NCBI GenBank assembly: GCA_027575765.1
Contig: JANBPT010000136.1
Location: forward strand, 1 to 64,000
Origin: Tieghemiomyces parasiticus
Lineage: Eukaryota; Kickxellomycota; Dimargaritomycetes; Dimargaritales; Dimargaritaceae
Direction of reading: 5' to 3'
Length of the DNA: 64,000 nucleotides
Part shown: positions 52,593 to 62,365 of the stretch, in pieces
Numbering within the stretch: the first letter of the stretch is position 1
Layout of the letters: each line of letters opens with the position of its first letter
Program-made: the position numbers and the translations under genes
The notes under the pieces: generated by a model
Told to the model about the DNA's origin: nothing
What the model saw: the letters and a program-made list of their open reading frames with translations, nothing else
The model's database searches: none

Positions 52593-54778
52593 ATGTCGTC
52601 TACCGATACGGCCCAGGCTGTAGACGAGCTCATCGAGAGTGTACGTGACCTCGATGGGCCCCGACTAGACATCTTTATATGCTGCAACTGTCGACTCAAA
52701 CGGACGAATTACTGATGCACGAAGACCGGTCATTGGTAATTCGGCACTGGTGAACTCCCACAGGCTCTCATGGCAGCCCCATCATCTTTACTCACCGCGT
52801 AAGCGCCCCATTTCACGCTCCCGAGCGCCCATAGATAGTCTCGCTAACCATACACCATTGGACAATCCTTACGTTCCCACCAATACTACCCCGCGCTTAT
52901 TCGTGTTACAGCTCGCGCTAGCTCAAAACGCCGTCAAGCGAGTCTTTCAAAGTGGACCCAGTGCCCTCCCAATCAAAGGTAAGGGTAACAGTTTGGAGGA
53001 TGGGCATATAGGTGCCGTCACTACGTCCACACTCGAGCAGGCTAGGGACGTCGTTTTAAGTGTGCAAGGCAAAGCACTTGGTTGAGTGTAATAACTTTCG
53101 TACCTAATCCTGTAGCTCTATACTCCACCTTGACCCCGCGAGCAGAGTCTGACCTGACCACTGACTTCCAGGACCGAATCCGTGTGGCGTTTACCCAACT
53201 CGAGCACTACCAGAACCTATGCCAGGTGCATCAAGGTAACAAACACGAGAGTCATTGTAAAGCTCTCTGATGAACCTCCGACCCTTGTCTTTTCCGGCTT
53301 GGATGGATCGCCCGGCGGTACCACCGGGCGGTTTTTCTCTATAACATCTGAAGTTGCTTATTCTACTTGGGTTTACCAAATCGGCATCTTCTACCACGTA
53401 TTCCGCAACCCATCAGCGCTCGCCTCATCCATCTCGGACCAACAGACCGAACCTACTAGGTAGGCGCCCGATTTCCTAAGTTGCTACAGCGTACGTTGCT
53501 AACCTTCCGCCTGTAGCACTGAGTATAACCGTCAGATTCTTAAACCTTGACTCACCGCAATTTCCAGAGACACGAAACTCGTCCAAGCGACAGCCACTAC
53601 CGAGGATTCGGCCCCTGCCGATACGAAGCAGGTGCCAACCGTTAGCTGCACCGGGTAAGTGCGCGTATGACGTCGTTGACCGCCACAGGATCATGCGCAA
53701 CGACGGGACAGTGGGGACCGGTAAAGGGGGGGGCGCCCCATTGAAGAACAGGCAAATGCCAGTGGTCCCATTAACAATCTCTTCGTCAAACGATCAATCC
53801 GACGCATGACAACCTTAGACCTCCGCCGCCAACCCTCATAGCCGACCAAGAAGTGACTTGCTCAAGGCCGGTCGCTGAATTCATGAGCAATGACGCGTAA
53901 GTGTTTCCTAGCCCCCTTATTATTTACCCACGCCACCTCGATACTAAGGGTGGCCGATGTCATGCTTTTGTACAATGCAAGTACGTTTAAAATGTCTGAC
54001 CAATATTTAATCAACTTCATTTGTGGCTCCCGACAACCTCTATTACTGACCATTGGACCGCACCAGCGAGACCGGCATCGCGAACATCGTGGCCTGGGTA
54101 GACCGTCTCCGCGCAAATCTACCTGACGGCTTGACGCTCGATTGGTTGGAACGGGCGTCCTGCTTCCCGCATGCGGTGTTTAAGGTCAGCTTGACGCATA
54201 CCGTGGATGTCTATCTGCTCACCATCTACCAAGTTTCGACCAATATCGAACCGTTGGATGTTCTGAACATCGTGGCGAGGAGCCCCAATGAAAGCGTAAG
54301 TCTTTTAGTAGCTTGGATTGTAATTCTCATTTCAAGGGAGCTTGTTGGGGTCAAGTTAGCTGCCTTGCCCCTATATGGCAGGACCTGGAAGTAGCTTTCA
54401 TGTTCCTGGTATTTAAAGCTAGCTTCTCTTCCCACCACTGTACCGTTGTGGGCCTCTCTTCTCCGCCAATGTTAAACTGAGCAGGGTGACCCAGGCACTC
54501 AGTCCAGCTTCGCGGTGTTCCGCCGCCTCTCCCTGGCCCTTATAACCCAGCTGGCCGACCTGCAGACCGAGACGCCCCACGCCCCCGTCTTATCCCGCTT
54601 CATTGCCTGGCTGGGCCACTACCGGGGGTTCTTCCAAACACCCTGCCGGGGCTGTCAGCGCGTGCTGCGGTTCGACGAAACCACACTACAGTTCTTCCCG
54701 CCCATGCTCCGCTTGCCATACTTGCATCACCAAACCCACCGGGATGCCTATCATCCATCGTGCGCTCCCGCGCCGTAG
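52593..54778 (+). CDS. MED27: Mediator complex subunit 27
   Basis: Eight proposed exons: 52593-52640, 52912-52978, 53146-53235, 53417-53459, 53568-53654, 53867-53896, 54067-54295 and 54485-54778. They give about 295 aa. The N-terminal helical region reads DELIES-LALAQNAVKRVFQSGPSALP and RIRVAFTQLEHYQNLC. The last exon has the family C-terminus: FAVFRRLSLALITQLADLQ, FIAWLGHYRGFFQTPCRGCQRVL, a proline-rich FFPPMLRLP, and a final AYHPSC. The paired CxxC and the late YHxxC probably bind zinc. MED27 sits in the upper tail/middle of Mediator and links activators to RNA polymerase II. The exon at 53867-53896 is the weakest call. An alternative acceptor at 53841 is open in another phase. The gene is tail-to-tail with INTS2, 135 bp apart. 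Confidence 0.82.
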
Positions 54779-54913
54779 ACAAGTCCCTAGCGGATGCTAC
54801 CTACTCAGTTATACTTGGCTAGCCTCTCAAATAAACCATGTCTGCTTTAATATAGCGTGTCAAGTCAGGGACCTGCGGATAGAGGAACGCTCCGTCGCAT
54901 GGTATCTGGTAGA

Positions 54914-57900
54914 TTAGTGGCGCGATCGCTTGCTGACAGTGTCAATACACGCAATCACGTACTTTTTAAAGTCATCCGCGTCCTCCACAGTATACCCGCA
55001 CTTGGCCAGGACGGCGGCAGGGTGGCCCGCGGTGGCCGTACTGACCTCCAACTGGGCTTTGTTCGCCACAGCCTGGGCCGCCTGGAGTAAAGTTTTGACC
55101 TCGGGTTGGATCGTCGGGTAGTGCTGGGCGAGGTGAGCCACCGTATCCACCACTACGTATAGCAGTTTCAAGTTAGTATCCGCGGGCGAGAACTTGGTGA
55201 TCAGGGCTTGGACACGAGGGATGACCGTCTCACGGATCAAACTCAGGTGGCGTGCCAGCGGGTACTTTTCGAGGAGCGCGACGGTGAGTTGCAAGGCGAA
55301 GAGGGGACGATCGTAACCCGCCGCGGGAGAGGGGGCTGGTGCAGCCTGGGGTTGCTGCGCGGGCGGCGGGGGTGGCGGCGGCGGGTGTAGGAGCTCCGGG
55401 AGAAATTCGAGGCAAATGTGGAGCGACGGGATGTGTTCGACCATAGCCGGAATGAGGGACGGTGGATAGGTCTGGAAGTGGAGTAGCTTACATACGAGCC
55501 GGTTGTCAATGAAACACTGGTGCAAATAGTCCCAGACAAGACCCAGTAGGTGAACCGGGGCGTCGGGCGATGGAGTGGCCGGGGGGTCGGCCGCGACGAC
55601 AGCGCTCCCGCCGTTCCCGTAGGCATTAGAAGCAGCGGCAGCTGTATCCGCTTCGGCCGCTACGTAGTGCTGGGCCGCCACCTCCAGCAACATTTGGAGG
55701 GCAGCAGTATCCTGGAGGTAGAGCATCGCCGTGACCTGGGGCTCCTTAAATTTGCTCCGCCCCGGCCCTTTGAGGGTGTGCTTGGCGCGCAGTTTCTGGC
55801 GCGACATGAGGGTGTAGATACCTAGGATCTGTAGCCAGATGCTGAACAGGTGGTATCGACGAAATACGGCCGGATCACAACGGAAGAGCTGTAGCGGGTC
55901 CAGCCAGAGATCCTGGACGGTGGGTGCCGTGGCGTCGACCGGGTCGCCCACGGCAGTCGTGCGGGCCCGCCAGCGGCGCACAGTGATCACTTCGACCTCG
56001 CGCGGCCCGACGACATGCAGGGCCTCCCACACGGTCCGGAACTGCTGGAGCACATCGAACGGGAACCGCGGCTCGAGATAGAGCGGCAAACATGTCTCAA
56101 TGATTTGGGTGCGCCAAGGCACCAGGTCCGTCGGGTCCAACGTCGTGAGGTAGCGGAGGACGGTGCCGCACCGTTCGGGCACCTGGAGGGCCTGAAGCGT
56201 TTCGCGGGGCAGCGGGACTCCTGCCATGGGCAGGGTCGGGACAGTGCCGTACATGACATCGCGGGCCAGGCGGGCGTTCAGGCGAGGGAACACTAGAGTC
56301 TGCTGCTGTACACAGTAGTTCTCGACGACGGCGCTCTTGATATCGAAGGTCTCGGGGCTCTGGTAGTGACATAAGGCCACCATTTCGGGAAGAATATCCT
56401 GGTAAGCGGCGCGGTCGGGCCCGTCGGTCATGTGGTTGAGCACGGCCTTGATGGGCAGGGCGTCGAGGAGGATGTCTGAGTAGGCTGGAGGCCCACCGAG
56501 GTCCTTAGCCACAAGGCCTGCGGGTTTAGCGACGAGGGCCGCTAAGCTTTCCTGGTAATACAGGAGGTAGAATACGAGTAGGATGCGACGGGCCGCAGGC
56601 ACCTGCGGGTGGGCGTCGAGGAGTCGCCGGACGTCAGGTTCTGGCAAGCGGGTAATGGCCGGGGCGTGCAACGTAGCGTCGGCGTACTCCTTGATCAATT
56701 TGACTGTGAGCAACCGCGGCGGATCGTGGGCGTCCCGAATTAGGGTGTAGACCCAGGGACCCAGGTCAACGCCCTGAGTTTGGAAGACTCGGTGCTTCAG
56801 CAGACTATGGGCACCCAAATGGAGCGCCGAGCGCCGGTCACCGAGGGCCTCGGGTGGGGGGTCACGGGTGACAAAGCGGGCCAGGTCGGCATCGGTGATG
56901 GAACCTGATAGCAGCGCGTCGCGCACCGGGTAGAGCCGTTCCTTTCCTACAGGCCCACTAAGCCCTAGGGTAGTACGGATGAAGGTTTCCACGTGAGTGA
57001 ACTCTTGGGTGCGGAGGAACACGGCCAATAGGTAGAGCGCCGGGCAGTCGTCTGGATTGGCCGCCAGGGTCGGGAGCAAATCCAGAAGGTGGACGGCTGG
57101 TGGGTTGCGCAGGGGCTGGTAGCTCACCATCACATAGGCAAGGGCGGCTTCTCGAGCGGCCAGCGAGGTCAGCGCCGGAATCATTTTCCGGGCAAACTGG
57201 GCGTCCCGTTCGTCCAACGGGGCGTCGAGGACGCACACGAAAGACCCCAGGATGCGCCATAGAAGGATGAGGTCAGGAACCGGTACGCCGACGAGTGAGC
57301 CGTCAAGGGCAGATGCGAACCGCAAATACAGCCGGGCTTTCAGTTCATGTACAAACGGCAGGCATCGCGGATAATGGGCCGGGTCCCACCGCCGCCCCGA
57401 TGCGAAGAAGGTGCTGAGGAAGGCCAGCTGGTCGGGGTCAAAATGCAGAGTGATCTTAAGGACAACTTCGGGCAGCGTGACCCGACGAACGAGGCGGTCG
57501 CGGATGCTCAGGGCGCGGTGACTGGCGTATTTACACAGGGTCTGAAGGGTCCGGCTGGCCGCGGGCTGGCAGCGGGCGGGTAGCCCGTCATAGGCGGCGA
57601 GGATTCCGTCTGTGAGGGTGGAAAACTGGTCCGGCAGGTTGAACGCTAGGACTTTGGCGAATTCTGGGCCCAGCGGGGCGACCATGAGGGTCCGAACCAA
57701 TCGGTCTAGGCCTATCCCATGCCATAGCGGTCGTGCCAACCGCCAGGCAGCTACTAGTAGTAAGGTACGGTCACCAAGGCTACCATCTGTTGGTGGTATG
57801 AAAAAAAGTGGACAGAGCGGGGCAGCACGCTGTTCGAGTTGCTGCAGGCTCTGTTCGAAGGTATCCAGCACGGCAGCACTGGTCGGAGTGTCGTCCAGGG

Positions 57901-58348
57901 ACCCGCCAACGGATCCTGCCCCGGACCCGAGCAGTTCCACGACCAGATCATGTAGTTGGAGTAGCTGAAGCACAAGCTGGGAGGTTAGGGCCAGGTGGGG
58001 CGGGTCGGCGGGAAGCTCCGCCGGGTCATAAATGTCATCAACGGCGGCAGGACCGGAACCGGGCAGGTTAAAGCGTTTACGGAAGGCCGTCAGCCGAGGG
58101 CACACGTATGCCATGACGGTGGGCCATGGTAGCCGCAGGGCTCCCCGCCACAGGGTCAGACGGACCGGGTCACATACACGCTCGACCTGAGCAGAGGAGT
58201 ACCGCTGGTAGAGGAGGGGTAGGTAAGGGTTATACGTAGCTGGATCCCGATCTGATAGTAGGGTCGCGCCGGTCTCGATACAGTGAAGGAGGTTTTGATG
58301 CGTACCGTAGGCGATGTCGGTCAGCGGTCGGGCGGGGGTGCCCATCAT
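54914..58348 (-). CDS. INTS2: Integrator complex subunit 2
   Basis: A single open frame of 1144 aa, close to the ~1200 aa of animal INTS2. It is all-helical in appearance with no TM or catalytic motif. Recognised blocks are LLVFYLLYYQESLAALVAKP and the following SDILLDALPIKAVLNHM (~590-640), DPLQLFRCDPAVFRR (~820), LQDTAALQMLLEVA (~865), and the family signature KLLHFQTYPPSLIPAMVEHIP next to SLHICLEFLPELL (~955-985). A Pro/Ala/Gln stretch (~985-1005) interrupts just after it. Integrator binds paused RNA polymerase II, cleaves nascent snRNA and mRNA through INTS11, and recruits PP2A. INTS2 is part of its backbone with INTS1/5/7. The start at MMGTPARP is the first Met pair of the open frame. 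The N-terminal 150 residues are not clearly conserved. Confidence 0.92.
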   Translation of the reverse strand: MMGTPARPLTDIAYGTHQNLLHCIETGATLLSDRDPATYNPYLPLLYQRYSSAQVERVCDPVRLTLWRGALRLPWPTVMAYVCPRLTAFRKRFNLPGSGPAAVDDIYDPAELPADPPHLALTSQLVLQLLQLHDLVVELLGSGAGSVGGSLDDTPTSAAVLDTFEQSLQQLEQRAAPLCPLFFIPPTDGSLGDRTLLLVAAWRLARPLWHGIGLDRLVRTLMVAPLGPEFAKVLAFNLPDQFSTLTDGILAAYDGLPARCQPAASRTLQTLCKYASHRALSIRDRLVRRVTLPEVVLKITLHFDPDQLAFLSTFFASGRRWDPAHYPRCLPFVHELKARLYLRFASALDGSLVGVPVPDLILLWRILGSFVCVLDAPLDERDAQFARKMIPALTSLAAREAALAYVMVSYQPLRNPPAVHLLDLLPTLAANPDDCPALYLLAVFLRTQEFTHVETFIRTTLGLSGPVGKERLYPVRDALLSGSITDADLARFVTRDPPPEALGDRRSALHLGAHSLLKHRVFQTQGVDLGPWVYTLIRDAHDPPRLLTVKLIKEYADATLHAPAITRLPEPDVRRLLDAHPQVPAARRILLVFYLLYYQESLAALVAKPAGLVAKDLGGPPAYSDILLDALPIKAVLNHMTDGPDRAAYQDILPEMVALCHYQSPETFDIKSAVVENYCVQQQTLVFPRLNARLARDVMYGTVPTLPMAGVPLPRETLQALQVPERCGTVLRYLTTLDPTDLVPWRTQIIETCLPLYLEPRFPFDVLQQFRTVWEALHVVGPREVEVITVRRWRARTTAVGDPVDATAPTVQDLWLDPLQLFRCDPAVFRRYHLFSIWLQILGIYTLMSRQKLRAKHTLKGPGRSKFKEPQVTAMLYLQDTAALQMLLEVAAQHYVAAEADTAAAASNAYGNGGSAVVAADPPATPSPDAPVHLLGLVWDYLHQCFIDNRLVCKLLHFQTYPPSLIPAMVEHIPSLHICLEFLPELLHPPPPPPPPAQQPQAAPAPSPAAGYDRPLFALQLTVALLEKYPLARHLSLIRETVIPRVQALITKFSPADTNLKLLYVVVDTVAHLAQHYPTIQPEVKTLLQAAQAVANKAQLEVSTATAGHPAAVLAKCGYTVEDADDFKKYVIACIDTVSKRSRH

Positions 58349-58933
58349 GCGAGGCAGTAGGACGCGTGGTAGAAGAGGTCAACAATGAAAGCACTCAGAC
58401 GGGGGGGGGGGCTAAACGGGCTGCAATAGCGTAGGACGGCGTAGCATGTGATGTGGGGGACATAACATCCGTGTCGTGCAGTACCGAATCGAAACGTGTG
58501 AAGGTCAGACAGGTAAGTGTGGACAGGGCCCGATAGTCAGGGTGGATAATTTTATCCCCGTAGTGATAGACCAGTTGGGACACGGCAGTGCTTATTGGCA
58601 TCAGGTGGTCAGTCACCACGTCGGAGCGCCCTCACTACAAGGCTCTGCATCGTAAGGCTGAAAGTGGCCTTCTAAACTGACAAGGCGCCCATATTCAAGG
58701 TGCGATGACGTCTGCAAAGGGATGTCGCACGCCTGAATGTTGGGAATCCTTCAGCCAGAATCAGAACCCTCCCACCTTACTAGCCGGTTCCGCTACTCTG
58801 AGACCTGGGAATTCTTCTTGAAAACCTGCCGGCCCTCATTCGAATTCGGTTCTAGTGAAATGACCGTTCCGTGCCCCGCTTAAGAGCTATTCTATTCTTC
58901 GACCCCGATAGCCACACCCACAAGGCCATCACT
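58349..58933. promoter_or_regulatory. Divergent region between INTS2 and the SLC25 carrier
   Basis: 585-bp head-to-head spacer. It includes a G run on the plus strand near 58401-58410. No gene was found. A short open frame on the minus strand (58395-58619) does not extend INTS2 convincingly. Confidence 0.5.
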
Positions 58934-60364
58934 ATGACGACCCACCGACACAACCTTCTGCCTGACGGTGTGCTGGACTTTATTGCCGGAAGGTAAGCGC
59001 TCCGTCTGGTCCGGTAGATTCGCGTCGAAAAGACGGCCAGGCGTTTTTGGCCACGGTAACTAATATATATTCTTCAATACCCCCTACCTTTCTCCAACGC
59101 AATCTCCTGGCCAATTATATCAGTATGGCCGGAGTCGGTCAGACCGTCGTCGGCCAACCTTTTGACACCGTCAAGGTAAGTGATGTGTAGTCAGTGCGCC
59201 AGCCTTCTGGTTTCAGCGAGTACCACGCGCTACTTATTGATGGCCATCGCTAACCGAGGTTTCCTTCTATGCGATCCCGCGGTTCTTTCGGTTGGTATAG
59301 ACCCGGATGCAGATCCAAGGATCCACCGCCCACTATAAAGGCCCGCTCGACTGTGCCATACAAACGGTCCGCAATGAGGGGCCCCTCGGCCTCTACAAAG
59401 GTGAGCCAGACCGTGCAATCTCATAGTTTGGTTTCCGGTATCCGACCTCTTGAAGCCCTGGCTTGGACACCCTCTCGTTACTAACCAAGACGTTCCCACG
59501 ACGTCTTCGATATATTCACTCGCGCCCAAACAGGTATGCTACCCCCGCTGCTAGGCATATCTGCAGTCAACGCAGTCCTGTTTGCGGCCTACTCTCGCCT
59601 ACGGGAGTTCCAGAAACGACATCCCGACGATACCCTACGGCTCCACCAGATCGCCCTCGCCGGTGCCGGTGCAGGTAAGTTCCTCGTCACCCACCCGACC
59701 TTAGGTCGCTGGCGGCTGTGACTTTCCCGCTACCTAGTCCCGATCCGTATGGACCTTGCACCAACGCGGAGCCTACCACCACCCATACATCTCATGATCC
59801 ATCCCAGGCGCTGCCAACGCTTGGATCGTTTCCCCCGTGGAACTCATCAAGATCCGCCTGCAGGGCCAGTTCACTTCGACATCCACGGGCGGCAGTACTT
59901 CGACGTACTGCGGACCCTTCGAGATTGCTCGTGACTTGTATCGCCACCAGGGGCTCCGGGCAGGCCTGATGCGCGGGTTCTGGGTGACCCTCGTACGCGA
60001 GATACCGGCCAACGCGGGTTTCTACGCAGGATTCGAAGGGGCCAAGCGCTGGCTAGCCGGTGACACGCACTCGCCGGCTAATCTACCGCTGACTCGTCTA
60101 CTCCTGGCCGGCGCCTGCGGGGGCGTGTGCTACTGGTCCTGCTGTTACCCGATCGACGTGGTCAAATCCACTGCCCAATTCGGGACAAGACCACTATCGC
60201 CGCGTGGTCGATATATGCTGGACGGGGCCTGCGAGGTGTACCGGCTGCAAGGGTGGCGAGGATTCACGCGCGGCTTGGCACCCTCCATCCTCCGAGCATT
60301 GCCGGCCGCGGCGACAACTTTCTCCTTGTACGAACTTACATCTCGGTTCCTCAAGGGAACCTAA
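58934..60364 (+). CDS. Mitochondrial carrier family (SLC25) transporter
   Basis: Five exons join in phase: 58934-58992, 59124-59175, 59301-59400, 59534-59674 and 59808-60364, giving 302 aa, the standard carrier length. The three tandem repeats each carry the PX[DE]XX[KR] signature: PFDTVK in repeat 1 (after FIAGSMAGVGQTVVGQ), PVELIK in repeat 2 and PIDVVK in repeat 3. Each has the downstream G-[YF]-[KR]-G style motif (GPLGLYKGMLPPLLG, GLRAGLMRGFWVTL, GWRGFTRGLAPSILRALPAAA). The pattern is closest to the ornithine/carnitine/Ymc-like branch of inner-membrane carriers. The exact substrate cannot be set by eye. The first and third signatures are completed only after splicing of neighbouring exons. 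Head-to-head with INTS2. Confidence 0.92.
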
Positions 60365-60590
60365 GTAACAGGAGATCAGTCAATGTGCTATAAGCTGGAT
60401 CCGATGGCTGCATGCCGGGCTAGTCTTTATTACCTCGGCGTTATCTCGCCTTGCCGCCTGTTGTACATTATATTGTGTTGAATTACTGGGTAAGTTTAAT
60501 AGGTAACAAGAAGTCCATGATGGCAATGAGGCAAGGATGGTCCTCGGCCTCCAAGCGAACAAGTAGGAAAGATGGGAAGCAGAAAGTGGC
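60365..60590. other. Spacer between SLC25 gene and coding remnant
   Basis: 226 bp. Nothing was recognised. Confidence 0.5.
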
Positions 60591-60783
60591 CTACCAAGGG
60601 AACTCCAAATTTTTGGCCCGCTCCTTTTCGAACGAGACCAGCACCATTCGATAGCCCTTGAGGCACTGGGAATCGTAATACTGGTCGAAGCCGTGTATGT
60701 CATAGGTTTCGAGTAATATTCGTTTTTGTGATTTTTGGGAGGAAAAACCGCGCCGGCTCTCATGATGAATAATATGGGCAAAT
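60591..60783 (-). pseudogene. Truncated 3' coding remnant cut by an LTR
   Basis: One minus-strand frame is open for ~63 codons from the edge of LTR B2 (60785) to a stop at 60591-60593. It looks protein-like: HESRRGFSSQKSQKRILLE, then YDIHGFDQYYDSQCLKGYRM and VLVSFEKERAKNLEFPW at the end. It has no start codon and runs upstream directly into the LTR, where an in-frame stop occurs. The simplest reading is the last exon of a host gene whose 5' part was cut off by the LTR insertions. The family is not recognised. An overlapping longer frame on the same strand (60380-60841) is less protein-like. Confidence 0.45.
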
Positions 60784-60784
60784 T

Positions 60785-61205
60785 TGTGGTGCTAGACCTT
60801 ATAACGAGGTGCTGAGCACTAGGCGGCCTAGGACTCCACAATGGCTGAATGGGACGTGACGACGGTCTACATCCAGCGGCACAGAAAGCAGAAGTTGAGG
60901 TTGTTTACTATTGCTCAAAACGTAAATAGTTTGGGACTGTGATGGCGTCACAACTATGTAAAGTAAATATAGACAGTTATAACTATCAAAAGAAAAAATT
61001 AACTGGCAGGCTCTGGCTTACCTGCGTGGGCTCGCTTTTTATACTCGGGTGCGGGGGAACGATCAACATCCCCCTACATACCGCCCATAACCTTAAACCT
61101 AGAGCGGCTTTTCCCCCTAAAGGGAATTGGCGGTTGTTTACACTTTTGGGGTATTGACGTGCCCATTAGATACCTTCAAGAGAAAAAGCTGGTGTTAGCA
61201 ACACA
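60785..61205 (-). mobile_element. LTR, family B, copy B2
   Basis: It starts TGTGGTGCTAGACC and ends GCAACACA. It is collinear with 61560-61974 and 45007-45396 (TGATGGCGTC, CATCCCCCTACAT, TAGATACCTTCAAGAG). TATAAAAAG on the minus strand near 61040 suggests minus orientation. The element is separated from the adjacent family A LTR by only four A residues. Confidence 0.8.
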
Positions 61206-61209
61206 AAAA

Positions 61210-61556
61210 TGTTGTGCGCGGGGCCTAAAAAACCCTTTTATCACTCTACTTATTTAGTTTTGATTAATCGATTTTACGTTCGTTTATCAGGTTCAGACAA
61301 CCCTTTGACTCCAATCCTATGTGATAGATACCAGACTCGTCACTTTGTCAAAGGAACATTTACTATCTGCCTTTCCTTCTTGTTTTCTGAATAAGCTTCA
61401 CTTTTTTCTAATATAAAAGGCGTGAACCGCGCCTTACAATAAACAACAACTAAAACACTCACTTTTCTTATTTTTGACTGAACTCGACTTCTATCATTTA
61501 AAAATCTGTAGTTATTACACCATACAGAAGAGCCTGAACTGCCATTATTCACAACA
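61210..61556 (+). mobile_element. LTR, family A, copy A2
   Basis: Diverged copy of the solo LTR at 719-1048 with the same TGTTGTG start and CACAACA end. Shared landmarks are TGACTCCAATCCTAT, CGTCACTTTGTCAAAGGAAC, a TATAAAAGGCGTGAA box near 61421 and AATAAA near 61439. It sits between two family B LTRs with only A-rich spacers. A clean target duplication could not be defined. Confidence 0.85.
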
Positions 61557-61559
61557 AAA

Positions 61560-61974
61560 TGTGGTGCTAGGCCCTAGGCAATGGTCTTTGGTTGGGCCTT
61601 ATGCAACAACGGTCTGGGCCCAACGGCAATAATGGGAAAAAGTGGCACAATGGGATTGTTTACTAATGTGGGTAACATAAATAGTATGGGATTGCAGCGG
61701 CGTCCAACTACTATAGGCAAAATGAAATATAATAAAGAAAGTCAAGTAGAAAATTAGAAAATAGAAAATTAGCTAGCAAGCCCTTGCCTAACTGCACGGG
61801 CTTGCTTTTATACTTGTGTGCGGAGGGAGGATCTACATCCCCCTGCATGATGTACGTAACATTAAACCTTGCTGCTGTCTTTCCCCACAGGGTGTTTGGC
61901 GGTTGTTGACACTTTCTCAATGTTGGCGTGCCCGTTAGATCCCTTCTAAAGGCAAAGCGGGTGTTGGCACCACA
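61560..61974 (-). mobile_element. LTR, family B, copy B3
   Basis: It starts TGTGGTGC and ends GCACCACA, a perfect 8-bp terminal inverted repeat, so this copy defines the family boundaries (415 bp). TATAAAAG on the minus strand near 61817 suggests minus orientation. The other copies (45007-45396 and 60785-61205) have decayed 3' ends. Confidence 0.85.
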
Positions 61975-62365
61975 AATGTAATACTGAATTTAAGCGGAAG
62001 CGCGGGATACGTGTAATATATGAACGACTGGGTGAAAGTGAGTTGCAAAAAAAAAGGTGGAAATAGAATGTGGTCAAGTAAGGAAAAAGATGATGATTAT
62101 TCAGAGTAATGAAAAAATGGTTCTTTTTATATCCGGGCCAGGAAGGCGACTTGATAAATAGGTTGTCCAGAAGGTTGGTTGAGAAGTAAGAGCAATGTAG
62201 TAATGGTTGCTAGTAATGGCGGTGGATTAACAATATATCAGAGGATAAAACAGTAATACTCAATCATGGTTGATGGTGGGTAACAATGGGTATGCCGCAA
62301 GGATTGTGGGTCTCTGATGAAAGGGTTGGAATAGGCGCCCAGGGAGGCGCCCTTATCACAAAAAT
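61975..62365. other. Spacer between LTR nest and right repeat block
   Basis: 391 bp of AT-rich sequence with a run of ten A near 62047. Nothing was recognised. Confidence 0.5.

Noticed and set aside
58395..58619. Possible upstream exon of INTS2
   Set aside because: No donor/acceptor pair joins it in phase, and its residues do not resemble an INTS2 N-terminus.
60380..60841. 153-codon minus-strand frame
   Set aside because: It runs through the start of LTR B2 and has Ser/Pro-rich low-information composition. A different frame of the same strand looks more protein-like (60591-60783).
61210..61556. AAAAT target duplication for LTR A2, as found for A1
   Set aside because: Left flank AAAAA and right flank AAATG do not match cleanly. 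The A-rich joints allow several equally weak alignments.
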